Source: Tachypleus tridentatus
Taxonomy: Eukaryota > Arthropoda > Merostomata > Xiphosura > Limulidae
Assembly: GCF_004210375.1 (NCBI RefSeq)
Contig: NC_134830.1
Span: 48,613,094 to 48,677,093, forward strand
Length of the DNA stretch: 64,000 nt
Direction: 5' to 3'
Positions 1 through 11,831 of this stretch are shown piece by piece. The position numbers and the translations under genes were made by a program. Each line of letters starts with the position of its first letter. Within the stretch, counting starts at the first letter, position 1. The notes beneath the pieces are model-generated. The model saw only the letters and a list, made by a program, of their open reading frames with translations. It was not told where the DNA came from and ran no database searches.

Positions 1-1230
1 GAATGCATCTACAATCATGTATCTGGACCTTCCACCAACTATCACCCCAGTGCCACATTGCCCTGAGCTCCCTGTACCCATTCCACCAGAGAGAAAGCAG
101 CCATCCTCAAAATAGAGCAGCAGATCAGAAGAAAAGATAGACATCAAAGATACAGCTTACAATTTCAGAGGTGCAGCTAGAGAGAGAAACCATAGTACCT
201 CAACCAAAGAATGCCAAGCTTTTGACACCTAGGCTCAAGGAGTGGGATTTGTTAGATGAAAGTGTGCAAGTCACAAGTCAGAGGAAGCATCAATGACATT
301 GTTTAAGCTTTTTCACTTGCCAAGATGGGCTCTGCTTCTGCCACAATGTATCCAGTCTTTTTGAGGCAATTGGAATTACCTGTAAGCCAAATGAGTGGAG
401 CCTCTTCACTGATAGCTCATCCAGAAACGTCAAAGCTGTGCTGCTCGATAATAGGTAGAAGTATCTGTCTCTTTCCCTGGCTCATGCACTTCAAAGAGAA
501 ATACAACAGTGTATAGACCTTGCCTTGAAGTATAATGAGTATGGCTGGGAGGTTATTCTAGAATTTAAAATGGTAGCATTCCTGATGGGTCTCCAAGGAG
601 GCTTCACCAAGTTTCCCTCTTATCTTTGCCTTTGGGACAGCACTGCAGTGTACTACAACAGGAAGCACTGGCCACAATAGACCAAGTTCTCTCTGAAGAA
701 GCACAATGTCAAATGTGAGCCACTAGTGGACCTCCAGAAGAATTTATTCCCACCATTGCACATAAAATTGGGTCTTATGAAATAATTTATCACAGCTATT
801 GATAAGGAGTCTGCAGCCTTCAAGTACATTCAAAACTTCTTACCTAAGCTGTCTGAGGCAAAGGTCAAAGCTGGTGTCTTCATTGGACCACAAATAAAAA
901 TCCTGAAGTGCATAGAATTCCCCAAGAAGCTCAGTAGGAAGGAAAAAAAAAAGGTTGGAGCAGGTTTGTTACAATGGTTCAGGACCTCTTGAGCAATCAC
1001 AAGGCCAAAATTTATGTAGAACTGGTTGAGGGTCTGGTGAAGAACTACAGCAAAATGGGCTGCATATCCTTGATCCTCATCTTGATAAGTTCAAGAAGAA
1101 CATGGGAGCATACTCAGAGGAGCAAGGCGAGTACTTCCACAAAGATATACTGGACTTTGAAAGCTGCCACCAAAGAGCGTACAATGAAAACACGATAGAA
1201 GACTATATTTGGGGGCTGATATGTGAAAGT
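1..1230 (+). pseudogene. Relic of a repeated coding family of unknown function (5' end outside window)
   Basis: Translation of the plus strand gives recognisable pieces in changing frames, including FLMGLQGGFTKFPSYLCLWD near 575-640, PLHIKLGLMK near 755-785, AKVKAGVFIGPQIKIL near 860-905 and GAYSEEQGEYFHKDI near 1107-1150. I recall this order (LCLWDSR, PPLHIKLGLMK, VGPQI, DEHGERFHQDI) from a large multi-copy family of uncharacterised arthropod and cnidarian proteins that behaves like mobile or retrocopied sequence. The copy is old and broken in several places and cannot make the full protein. No introns are apparent, which would fit a retrocopy, but no poly-A tail or target duplication was identified. 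The family call is from memory; the function is unknown. Confidence 0.6.
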
Positions 1231-2243
1231 GATTTACATTACAGTCACAAATCTCGAAAAACTACCCACTTCTAAACATTTTTGCATAACTTTAGTATAA
1301 ATACATGTAAATCTTGATTCATATGTTGTTTTATTCAGACCTTATGTAAATGAAAATGTGCAAATTTGCCCATTTTTAAATAGAAAAATAGGTTAATTTC
1401 TAAATTTCATTATCCAGGTCACAAAAGCAAAGTTTGAAGGGAATAATGTTCATTTTCTGTACTTTTACAACATAAGCAATTAAGAAATAACACATACTAT
1501 CCAAGAACAAAATTTGTGTTACATAGTGTAATTGTACAAATAAGGGTTATCTTACATAACATTAAAGTCCTGAAGGTGACACACTGATGTATGTCAAAAC
1601 ATGTAGAATGTACGAGACCAGTCTCATCAGGTTTTTAACTGATTTCAATACTGTGTAGTAAGTTGCTGGTATTTTAATACTGCATGGTAAGTTACTTGTA
1701 TTTTAATGTACTTTTGAGATTGGAAACTTATTTTTAAAATTGTGTATTAAGTAATTATTGTTTTAAAATACTCACGAGTTTCTTTAAACTATGATAAGCC
1801 AGCTTAAAAAGCGAAAACATTTCACTGCATAAATGTTGTTTACAAATAGAACAGAGCTTAAACAATCTAAAAAACAAAACTTTGATTTAAATCAAACTTA
1901 AATGAACTAAGTCACAACAGGAACAGCAAAATCTTTTAATCAAATAAACCTAATCCATACAGGTTGTAGTACATTACAATAGTAAAGACTAGAACTTCAA
2001 AATGTGGTATTGCTCCTTAATTTAACAAAATGTGAAAGAATTAAATAACAAATGTTTTACTTCAAAAAAACTTACTTGAAATATTTATTGACTTCAATAA
2101 CAATCTTTATCCTTGAATGTTCATACTAAATGTCTATTCACATGAATTTAACTTAAATACTAAACAAAGCTGAAAAATTCAGTATTTAATTTTAATTTTA
2201 TATACATATTTGGCTTGTTTACTTTTGATCAATTTCATATTTG
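1231..2243. other. AT-rich stretch with no recognised gene
   Basis: I see no convincing exon, repeat or RNA gene here. The sequence is AT-rich and includes short poly-A and poly-T runs. It lies downstream of the 3' end of the minus-strand small membrane-protein gene and may include its 3' flank. Confidence 0.4.
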
Positions 2244-2249
2244 TTTATT
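2244..2249 (-). terminator. Possible polyadenylation signal AATAAA
   Basis: An AATAAA hexamer on the minus strand lies seven bases past the stop codon of the small membrane-protein gene. It is close to the stop, so a later signal may be the one used. Confidence 0.3.
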
Positions 2250-2255
2250 TTTGTT

Positions 2256-2657
2256 TTACACGTGAAACTTCTTCAAAGTTTTAAACTCCATACAGCATTT
2301 GGAACTGAAAGTGCAAGTTGTATATTCTTTACATTGGTATTACATCAGTAAGTAATTTTTGGTTTTACAAATGCATTAAATTAACAACAAAATTATGGGG
2401 TTAAATTTATTAGAATTGGTTCACCAAGTGTGTAACTAATTCTTCTATTCTTTAAATATATTTCATGCTGACTTTCTTCTAAGACTATGTTCAAATGTAA
2501 TCTATAACAAATTCCATGAATGTCCACTAAACATGTATACTCACCCTGCAACATACAAACCTACACACATTAACAAGTAAAACAATGACCACATTCCAAA
2601 CGTAGAAACTACCAGACATAACACCATTCCAGCCCATCCCCAACCCAACAGCGACAT
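2256..2657 (-). CDS. Small single-pass membrane protein, 53 residues, two coding exons, unrecognised
   Basis: Exon 2545..2657 starts with ATG immediately after a run of about 19 T and a CAG acceptor, and encodes MSLLGWGWAGMVLCL followed by VVSTFGMWSLFYLLMCVGLY. It stops two bases into a Gly codon at a GTGAGT donor. Exon 2256..2304 follows the acceptor TTGCACTTTCAG, completes that Gly codon, encodes SKCCMEFKTLKKFHV and ends in TAA. The phase match, strong splice sites and continuous hydrophobic segment of roughly residues 9-38 support a real gene. The short tail is basic with a Cys pair, so a positive-inside orientation with a cytosolic C-terminus is likely. I recognise no family. It could be a bona fide microprotein or the 3' part of a longer gene whose upstream exons I cannot see. 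Confidence 0.5.
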
Positions 2658-2659
2658 CT

Positions 2660-4850
2660 GAAAAAAAAAAAAAAAAAAATGTAACAGTTTGACTTACTTT
2701 ATACAACTACTTGTAGTGGCTAATGTAATTTTGTAACTGCACATCAGGTCACATGTTGGTAATAGATACACTATTTGGATACATAACTAACTTTGTAACA
2801 AGGGTTTAACCAAGTACTGATACCATGGTACTTTGGTAACATCTGCTGTTTAGACATACCTTGTGACATGGATTTAAGTATTAAAGTAACATGTACACTG
2901 TTTAGAGACGTATTAACTTTGTAACATGGGTTTAATCATGTGTTGATGTCAACATAGGTTTGTAACATTTTAGTCTGCCTTTAACAAGCAAGTCTGGAGT
3001 TACTACAATTTCACTGTATTCCTTTTTCACTTAATATGTACCAATAAAAATATGAGTAACAGTAGTCAACACAGGCACAAGAAAAATACTTCAGAGTAAC
3101 AGGAGTCTAGATAAGCACTCACTGTTAGAGATGAGCAATTAACGAGATTTAGTAATTAATTGATCATGGAGCTCATAATTAATTACTTACACAAGACTTA
3201 ATTGCAATAATCAGAACCACTAATTTTGATTATTGCTTTTGTAACATTACTCAATTTAGTTATAATTTTAATTGATTATTTAACCTTATATTGATCAAGA
3301 CGTATTATTGAAGAATTGATTAATCAGATAGCTATCTTTGCTACTCTTGTGTGAAAAACTTTCACTTTCCATTATAACAAGTTGAATTTCAGAGATCAGT
3401 AACCACTGATTTATTGGTGTTTATGTAACTAACACATGAAAAGTTATCCAATGAGAGCTGCTTATGAAAAAATTCTCATTTACTTGACTGTCATTTCAGC
3501 AGATCATCAAGTCATCATGTTGGCAAGTGTTACATTTACACCATTTAGTTTTAACTTTATTGCTGGTTTATAAAGATCAAATACCATAAGGAAAAGATGA
3601 AAACAATAAGTTAATTCTTTAGCACAGTATTAATGATGAGTTTACTAGAATTGACTGCAACTGCTTGTAGAAAAAAACCAAGTGCAGAGGACAACATTTT
3701 GAAAGTTTTCCATCTTCAATTCACGTATTTCTAATTTTTCTAATAAATGCTCACGCAAAATCCTGAACATTTAAATATTTTACATATGTAGTTCAGAAAC
3801 TTGAGTTTAAACTAGGTAAGTGGGCCGAGAGATGACTAAAAAAAGACCAACTACCCTGCTAGAAAGTTAAAAATTCACACCTGAAGATAATTCCTATCCT
3901 GCTAAAATTGACAGTTCTGATCTTGTTAGTTCAATACTATAGAGATGCCAACTATTTCAAATGACTGAGCATAATGATTGTAGACAGAGCCCTTTATCAT
4001 TTGTGGCTACTAGGCCTGACCAATGTCTCTAAGCTGTTTATAATTATAACTATTATTATTTATTACTGCTATAGATTGCTCATTTATGACTGTTTCATAT
4101 TCTGAATTCTTACACATAAATGTCGTTATCTGCATCATTTTTGTCTTCGCTTCAGCCTTTTATTGGTGAGATGCCGATTTTGTATGTCTGGAACAATCAT
4201 TTATCCTGCCTTGCACCACAGAAAAATCGATGTGACAAACTGTACAAAATGCATAACTGTCACTGACTTTTGATGCAATGACTGGATATTTTGCACTATA
4301 CTCTTTCCTAAATTTTTGATTCACAGTTTAGTCCTTTTAGATTTGCCAGAAACAAGACAACCTGGTGAATGAGGCCTCCTTTTTTCCATCTTATGAACAA
4401 TCTCATTGGTGTTTCTATGCCACTTAGAAAACAAGAAATACCCATCTACGCAAGCACTGATTACGTAACTATGAATTCCCCCCATGTACCCAGTGTGGAG
4501 AAGCACCGTACTCAAACTATTGGTAGACGTTGGAGATATAAATATTTTTTTATTATTTCAAGCACAAACATGATTATTGCAAGTAACCATTTGGGCTATG
4601 TCTTTTATTTATTATCAAAATTTATTTGTATCTCACTAGAAATTTTCTTTTCACTCCACTTCAAGCCCTGGGGGAACAATTCATCACTTTATTGTATAGG
4701 CCTATATAATATATAATAATGAGTTGCAACAAGTCTTAATATTTGTCTGTATGAGCTTATAGTCATAATGTATACACCAAAATCGTAATGATTACGTTCA
4801 ACTCGTATTGGTTGGCATCTCCGACACTAATATGATGTAATCAACATGAC
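2660..4850. other. AT-rich presumed intron with two decayed repeats
   Basis: No exon is supported. At 3620-3740 there is a copy of a repeat also present at 14600-14700; both share a core like GATGAGT...ACTGC...GTAGAAAAAA...CAAGTG. On the minus strand the 3' part resembles a decayed Penelope tail. At 3130-3340 an ATTAATTA-rich segment resembles one near 52420-52480, probably a small old DNA element. Confidence 0.35.
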
Positions 4851-4859
4851 TAAATCCCT

Positions 4860-5990
4860 TAACAAAGTTAAACACTTCAATCAGATACCCCTTCAACTTT
4901 TCCTTTATCCAGAGAGAACAATTTCAGAGATCTTGATCTATCCTTGAATAACAATCTTTCCATTCTAGGTACCCTAGAAACATTGAATCTTTTCCAACAG
5001 TTTAATGCCCTTTCTAAGTACCCCTGAACTCCACCTGTGACCTAATTAGTGACCTATACAATGAAATAAGTTTAAAGTTATATTCAATGTTTCTGCAGAC
5101 AATCTAAAATCCTATTCTTTCCTGCTATTATTAACAGCACATTGATTGGATAGCTTAAGAAACTGATACCAGAACATTATCTTATTCTATAACACTTACT
5201 TATAAGTTTACTCCCATCATAATCATACTTTAAATCAAACTGCAATATTCAGTATCCATTACCTTGTTTATACTGTAGTCAAAAGCTATCTGCCATTTAT
5301 TTGCCCAGCTCACTAAATGAACTAAGCTCATTTGTAAAGCAATGCTATCATCTTTACAATCAGCAACACCAAAGTCTTAAAATCACCAACAAATCTGAGC
5401 AATTTATTGAACATTCCTTCATCTGTGTCACTGACATAAATCAAGAAAGGCCCTAACATTGAACACTGAGGCATGCCACTTCTGACATTAATCCAGTTTG
5501 ACTGAACTCCTGTTTACAACAACCCTCGATTTTCTTCCAGCATTTTTGTACCTTATAAGACACCCATACTCCCACACTCAGTTAGCTTAACAAGTAACAA
5601 CTTTTGAAGTGTCCTCAAAATCCAGATATACCAAATCCACACCTGCACACTCATATAAATAAGCAGCAACCTCTTCATAGAACATCAACACATTAGTAAG
5701 ACAAGGTTTGTCCATAGTGGAACCATGTTGACAATTTCAAAAAATTTAAAGATTGTTAAATAACTTTGTAAGAGGTTTTTTAAATTCCAAACACTTTTCC
5801 ACCACAGATTTAAGACTAAAAGGTCCATAATTACTACAGCAATTTTTATCACCTCCCTTGAATGTAGGTATAACAGTCTTCCAATCCTCTAGTACATACC
5901 TACTATTAAAGAACTTCCAATCCATAACCTCCTTCAAAACTGTTGTGGAAACATTACCTGGTCTATGAGCCTCATATCTCTTCTAAACTT
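4860..5990 (-). mobile_element. CR1-like non-LTR retrotransposon (LINE) relic, RT part
   Basis: Minus-strand translation gives reverse transcriptase landmarks in the right order but in shifting frames: VLEDWKTVIPTFKGGDKNCC and SNYGPFSLKSVVEKCLEF (5760-5910), then a stretch like VDLVYLDFEDTSKV (near 5620-5660), GMPQCSVLGPFLIYVSDTDE (5420-5480), a decayed FADD-type box FVGDFKTLV (near 5375), and the C-terminal motif RSRSLKLFSLDKGKVEG (near 4890-4950). The order and the ending LFSLEKRR..GD are typical of CR1 or Rex-type LINEs. It is 5' truncated or too decayed to follow beyond about 6.0 kb, with many stops and frameshifts. It probably lies in the intron of the small minus-strand gene. Confidence 0.7.
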
Positions 5991-8730
5991 CCCAAATTTG
6001 TCTTTACTAGTTCATATTTAAATCTACTCAGAACAAAGAATATTGTTTAAGTCTAAACTGGAAAGATAATAGTTGAATTTAACTGAGCCATTTAAAACAT
6101 AAGAAATTAGACTTTCTCATTTCTCAGTTGTCCTTTTCCCATCCTAAAATTGTGTTAATTTTTTCACTTTCAGCCAGTCTTTTTCCATACACATCCCTTT
6201 CAATTTCCTAATACCCTATCTGACCAGCTCTCTCAATATTCTACAATCCTCTATGCCTAGTCAATTTAAACTATTTACATTCATAATGTTTTCTTTAAGT
6301 TTATCCATTATATGTCTTGTGAGGCATCCTAGTCTTTTACTTGGAAACAGCCTTTTTGTTTATTTTCTATAACAAAGAGTGTCCCAAATATATAAAAACT
6401 TCACATCTGATAATTCTTGTTACATCTCCTACAGCTTTCTTGTAGTTTTTTTATTTGTAACACATCTCTACACTTCAGACTTCCATACTCAATATTTACT
6501 AGTATATAAAATCATCCACAATAATTTCAAGAAACTTATTTCCCTTGTGACTTGACTGATACTTCCCAATTTACACATGTACATTTAAAATATCCAATAA
6601 TTATAACAGCTTGAATCTTAGTCTCACTGTACAATTTATTATTAATTTCATCAATAAAAAATCCCACAAAAAATTATAATGTACATATAATTTGAAATAC
6701 TGCTAAGAATCCATAAATGCATATAAATGAAAATCCCAGTTGTAGAAGACCAAGCTATGTTATGGAGCTACAACACAATAAGTGGATGTTAAGGAGCAGT
6801 TACTATGCTAGCAACTAAGTAAATTTTCAAGTTAACAACAGTAAAATATATTCTACAGCCTTCAAAAGACTACCTAGCTTGTTCAAAAAGAACCAAATCA
6901 CACTGCTCTAACTTCAACAATATTAGTTGTTCTTAAAGAACGAAATCACACTGCTCTTACTTCAACAATATTAATGTCATCAGAAATTTACAAATAAAGA
7001 TATTTATGTTTGATAAAATTAAAAATCCCAAAACACTCCTAACATATCCCATTAGTCACACTTTAAAAAAAAGGCCCAATTACCCCCTCCCTTTGCTTTC
7101 TCATGCAAAATTAATTTTCTATGCACCTCTTTATTTAGAGGAATCCAATTTACTTCTACTATTTAATAAAGTTATTATTTTTTAGCACTTAATACATCTG
7201 CATTCTAAAAAGACATACATTTTTATAACCACTTACAAATTTCACCAAAATTACTGGCAATTTCTTGCATCAAGATATAATGCAAAATATTAAAGGCAAC
7301 CTAGCCAACTACTTACTATCACCGTTACAAAAACGCAAGCTACCCGAAGATTTTGTTCACACTATGCAAATACTATAGCTTATCTTACAGGTTACAATAT
7401 TAGGAGATTTAATCATAATCAGTATTAAATTTTGCTTACTAACTGTTCATCAGTGGTGATTGTGTAAGAACGACCTCGATGAACTTTTAGGACCAGACGA
7501 TCCGTTGTTGTTCACATGATATATCTATGCAAGACTACAGTATATCACAATTTATCAGAATTTCTAAATGAATGCGCCTTACCCTTAATCAGGCATTAAT
7601 GCAGTGTTTAACTTTCAGTAACTCTGGCTTAATTTTAAATAAGTTATCTGTAACTGTAATCTGTAAAGTATATAGTTAGGACACTCTGACACAACTTCAG
7701 TTTTAACAGTTTAACTCACTGAACGTCTGACTCGTCTGCAATCAATCTAAAGTCCAATGAGCTTAATTTATCATTTTAAAACTGCATATATGGATAATAT
7801 AAAATAAAGTATTTCAATACCTTGTACTTTTGATTTTCCAACTAATAAATAATAATATATTTAAAGCCGAACACAGAAAAACAAATTATTTTCATTAAGA
7901 AATCATATCAACATTCATTTTTAATCCTAGCTGCTAGTCTCGAAGACCGTAAGCGAGATGGGTGTTTGCTTGAATTAAGTGCCCTCTACCACCGTTTTGC
8001 ATAAATAAGACGGGTGTTTACGATAATGCCACTATCGTCAATGTACGTTCAAGCTTAAATTCACCATTACATAATTTACAAAAATTAAAATCTCGACCAG
8101 ATTAAGAATTTAATGAGGAACATATATTTCGAACGTTTTGCTCAAAATTTAAGATAAAAAGCTTATATAAATAAAATGTAAAATTCAAGAAAAATTTGCA
8201 CAGTTATGTTAAACATTACATATTAAGCACTTGACAATTATTAAACTAAAATATAGAATGAGAGGAAAGTTACTTCAAGTACTGAACATATAGAAATGAA
8301 AGAAATTGGATAAAGTATAAATAAATAAATAAAACTTTCTAATGTTTTTGAAGTTACATAACCTTCCCAAAACTGATCCTAGTAGAGTTTTAAGAAATAT
8401 TCTGTTGCTCTGAGACGTAAGTACTGACTCATTATTTTAATAATTATCTGCTACGTGTTTAACATTTGATGTCACTTTTTATGTGGTTTCTTGTTTGAAT
8501 TACTGTCGATTAGGACGGAATTTTCCTGGAATATAGAATAGTATTAACAATTATATTATACAAACTCAAAAAAGAAATTAGGCTATGCTAGTGAATTGGC
8601 ATCGGAGAACAAAATACTGTCTTGATTAAATTAATTATCACAGTGTTAACTCCTAAAAAGTTATAATCAAGATTCAAAGTAAGAAGCTAGTAAATTAAAA
8701 TAACATACAGACCACATGGGCCATCTGGTC
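5991..8730. other. AT-rich stretch with no firm gene apart from the possible leader exon
   Basis: No coding exon is supported. The first few hundred bases may be more of the CR1-like LINE. A near-duplicate of about 40 bp containing GAACCAAATCACACTGCTCT and GAACGAAATCACACTGCTCT lies at 6888-6972. The only exon-like signal is at 7440-7525. Confidence 0.35.
7440..7525 (-). other. Possible non-coding leader exon ending in a GTAAGC donor
   Basis: On the minus strand a GC-richer segment ends at TTA then GTAAGC, a good donor, in otherwise AT-rich DNA. It may be the leader exon of the 53-residue membrane-protein gene, whose ATG follows its acceptor directly. One frame reads KVHRGRSYTITTDEQL, but a stop lies upstream with no acceptor between, so I prefer a non-coding exon. 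The 5' limit is a guess. Confidence 0.25.
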
Positions 8731-8843
8731 CTTCAAAGCAGTGACGGCGCGAGGATATTTTCGTTGGGAGGGCTGAGGTAAACTGTGGAGGGGCTTCCCA
8801 AACTGCCATCAATATGAAGTATAGATGGTAAATTATAATAATG

Positions 8844-8955
8844 TAAATGCCAAGGTGCATATCAGAAATGTGTGCTATTTTGAACTGCGTTTTTAATGCA
8901 GTTTTCATTGGAAACTCATACTCTGATTAATAATTCATTATTACAAATTAGAAAT
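8844..8955. repeat. Left copy of 112-bp direct repeat in hAT
   Basis: This segment, TAAATGCCAAGG to AAATTAGAAAT, matches 11281-11392 in the same orientation with only about five differences. Confidence 0.9.
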
Positions 8956-9229
8956 AATCTGTTTATGAAAATATGCGTATATGTAAAAGAGGAAGCTCAC
9001 CTAAATTCCACCCAAGGTAATACATAATAATAAAGAAAATCAAGATTAGCTTAGATTGAACATTTAATATACCATTAAGAGTAAAGCTACAAATCGAAAG
9101 AAATATAACATAAAGACATAGTTTACATAGCAGAAACGAATTATCCCATGTGAAGTTAATACACTCTGAGAAAAAGTAAGGTCACTATCAGGCTAACTAT
9201 CTTTCATCATGTTGTGTTTATAGTCAATA

Positions 9230-11280
9230 TTACTTCAAAACAATGCGCCTGTTCTGGTGATTGGCAGCAAATGTGTCTATAACAGTATCAATATCAAGTT
9301 GTTTTGCCCTCCTGAAGTTTACTGACATGACACCAAGGTTGCTGGTGCGGTTGTTACCACTGCTGTTGCGCAAGTTTGTCTTGAGAAGCTTCAGACATGC
9401 GAAACTTCTCTCACGGGCAGTTGAAGTGACAGGCAGAGTCAGAGCGATGCATACAAGTTTGTGGAGATTCATGAAGGCATCCTTGTATGGCTCCAGCATG
9501 GTTGCAAGCTCCAATGGTGTAGATACTTCCTGCCCCTTGTCTTTCTTCCTGGCAATTAGCAGGTTCAGCTGGTAGACCACCACTGCGAGGTCATCCTCTG
9601 CCACACCATAGTTTGCTGTCATTCCTAAGAGTGCTTGCTTGTCCAGAAATGTGGAGTTTTTGGGGTTCAATGCAGTTGCACCCATTAGAACACTGCAGGC
9701 ATCAGAAGAGAATCTCCTATTCAGCTCGTTGAGCATCCTGTCTATGATGGCATAGAAGGTGTGTCTCCTGGCATCTGGTGTTGATTCATCTCTTTGACCA
9801 GAACTAGATGTGATTATGAGTTCGTCCAGGTGTTTGGGGGCAGATCGCTGTTCATCTTGATGCACTGTCTCAGTGCATATTCCCACTTTCTTACATATAT
9901 CCTCAGCAGACTCTTCCAAGTCTTTTTATGCTGCTTCAGTTCTCATTTCTGAGAGACCAGAGATGACAGATTGTACTAGGTCCTCTGCAGAGGCCAGCTG
10001 CAGGTCAGGTGACTGGAGGTGGTCTGATAGCTGTTTAGTCATCAGCAGTAGTTTTTCTATGGCCACTAGACTGGTTACGAACTGCTGATCTAGGAGGATG
10101 CACAGGCCTTTTGATTCAGTGGCTCTGTGGACATTGTCCCCCTCCACAAGACACTTTAGGGTTGTCACAATGGCAGAGAGGTTCTTTTCACAGCCAAACA
10201 AGCAGCATGTTGGCAGGCTCATCTTGTGTCTGACAGTCGCTTCAACTCTATGTGCTGGTTCACGGGTTCAAGCTCCTTCTGTACCTTCAATGGCCCGGCA
10301 TGGCCTAGCGCGTAAGGCGTGCGACTCGTAATCCGAGGGTCGCGGGTTCGCGCCCCCGTCGTGCTAAACATGCTCGCCCTCCCAGCCGTGGGGGTGTATA
10401 ATGTTACGGTCAATCCCACTATTCGTTGGTAAAAGAGTAGCCCAAGAGTTGGCGGTGGGTGGTGATGACTAGCTGCCTTCCCTCTAGTCTTACACTGCTA
10501 AATTAGGGACAGCTAGCACAGATAGCCCTCGAGTAGCTTTGTGCGAAATTCCAAAACAAACAAACAAACTGTACCTTCAGAAATTCTTCATACACAACCG
10601 ATGTAGAGAAGAATTTGTACAGCTTCTGAATTGTCACAAAGAACTCTGCTGCAGCCTGGACGTTGTGCACACAATCAACTAGCCTGTGTGTATAGCAGTT
10701 GACATACACAGTCTGAGACACCTCTCTCCTGAACCTCTCCTGTACGCCATTGATGTGCCCTGACATGGCTGGAGCTCCATCATAGCACTGGCCAATGCAG
10801 GCATTATGGTCAATACCACATTTAACCAGAGTCTCCATTATTTTCTTGAGCAATGAATCTGCATCCAGACCCTCATCAGCTGTGAAATCCAAGAACTCCT
10901 CGTGAATGCACTGTTGGTGGAGATACCTTACCACAATGGACAATTGTTCTTGTTTGTTCACATCCTTTGTTTCATCCACCATTAGAGCAAAATGCTCAGC
11001 TTCCATAACCTCTTTGCTGATATTCTTCCTGATCATTCCAGCTATGATGTCAAGCAGTTTGTTTTGGATATCATGGTGCGTGTACTTGGCATTGCCAGAA
11101 CCACTCAGCTTCTTCTACACGATTTCATCATACCTGGAAATCATGTCAAGAAGTTCCAGGAAATTGTCCCTGTTATCTGAATGACTACCTTCCCTGTGAC
11201 CTCTTTGGGCTTCATTCTGGCAGGCTGTTTAGAGCAGTGCATCTATTACGGCATCTATGTAATGTCGGTTTTCCTCCATC
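9230..11280 (-). pseudogene. hAT transposase, broken, split by a SINE
   Basis: The N-terminal part reads MEENRHYIDAVIDALL (11230-11280), then NRDNFLELLDMISRYDEIV, then an open stretch 11036-10580 with MIRKNISKEVMEAEHFALMV, the catalytic-core motif ALMVDETKDVNKQEQLS, and CIGQCYDGAPAMSGH. After the SINE it resumes at 10278 as KELEPVNQHIELKRLSDTR. A stop there replaces the conserved Trp of LSDTRW, and the frame then shifts to an open stretch 10222-9926. A TAA near 9924 precedes the last frame 9919-9230, which holds the hAT dimerisation motif TLPVTSTARERSFACLKLLK and ends at TAA. An early stop also lies after VIDALL. Family, from memory: ZMYM1-like hAT transposases with DUF4371. It cannot make active transposase. 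Confidence 0.88.
10290..10568 (+). repeat. tRNA-derived SINE (family A), full length, in the hAT transposase
   Basis: It starts with GGCCCGGCATGGCCTAGCGC, a tRNA-like head with a box B (GGGTTCGCGCC), and ends with CAAAACAAACAAACAAA. The 11-mer CTGTACCTTCA flanks it at 10279-10289 and 10569-10579 as a target duplication. The reading frame on either side of the SINE is the same transposase segment, so it entered after the hAT. Confidence 0.92.
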
Positions 11281-11392
11281 TAAATGCCAAGGTACATATC
11301 AGAAATGTGTGCTATTTTGAACTGCGTTTTCAATGCATTTTTCATTGGAAACTCATACTCTGATTAATAATTCATTGTTACAAATTAGAAAT
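11281..11392. repeat. Right copy of 112-bp direct repeat in hAT
   Basis: Same orientation and length as 8844-8955. It begins exactly where the recognisable transposase ends, so the junction at 11280 is probably a rearrangement point. Confidence 0.9.
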
Positions 11393-11831
11393 GCTTCATA
11401 GTTTTGACCTATACACAATACACTTATATATGCATGCTATGTTTTACTTTTCAATAAAAGATAAATGAAATTAATGGATAAATACCTGTAAAACCTTTGG
11501 TTTATCAACTAAAATCCCTGATGATCTGTTGTAACTTAAAATCAACGTGGTTGTCTAATCTTTGTCAAAGCTCAAGATAGAATGGCATTACACAGGGAGC
11601 GGCAATGCAGCGCATGAGTTTCAGTGCATTCAATACGTTGCTATGGGACGCAGGACACATACTTCCGTCTTAATGAAGACGTTGAGTTCTACAAATCTAT
11701 GTCTCTTTGATGTTAATTGTTAAGCAACAACGACGATTGTGTTTTCCATATTTTATGAATATATGTAGGTAACAATATTGGGGGGCTGAGGGGGGCTCAA
11801 GCCCCTCCTTGGCGCCGCCACTGCTTCAAAG

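Larger units (their letters stand above)
8739..11823 (-). mobile_element. hAT DNA transposon (ZMYM1/DUF4371 type), 3085 bp including a nested SINE
   Basis: The left end CAGTGACGGCGCGAGG at 8739 and the right end CCTTGGCGCCGCCACTG ending at 11823 form imperfect terminal inverted repeats starting CAGTG. Both ends are flanked by the same 8-mer, CTTCAAAG, at 8731-8738 and 11824-11831. That is an exact 8-bp target duplication as expected for hAT elements. Inside, the minus strand carries a broken transposase with DUF4371 and hAT C-terminal dimerisation regions. A SINE interrupts it at 10290-10568. Two 112-bp direct repeats (8844-8955, 11281-11392) flank the coding part. The N-terminal zinc-finger region is not visible, so the internal structure is rearranged. 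The intact target duplication suggests a moderately recent insertion. Confidence 0.9.

Noticed and set aside
4321-4716. Overlapping open frames on both strands
   Set aside because: No splice sites, no recognisable motifs and AT-biased composition; chance frames.
7440-7525. Coding reading of the segment (KVHRGRSYTITTDEQL)
   Set aside because: A stop lies upstream without an acceptor in between; kept only as a possible leader exon.
9261-9575. Plus-strand open frame of 104 codons, and others at 9873-10331 and 10906-11363
   Set aside because: They are shadows of the minus-strand hAT transposase or run across the SINE.
10300-10380. Functional tRNA genes suggested by box A/box B-like sequence in many places
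   Set aside because: All are heads of SINEs with shared bodies and A-rich or CA-rich tails; no standalone cloverleaf with a proper acceptor end was seen.
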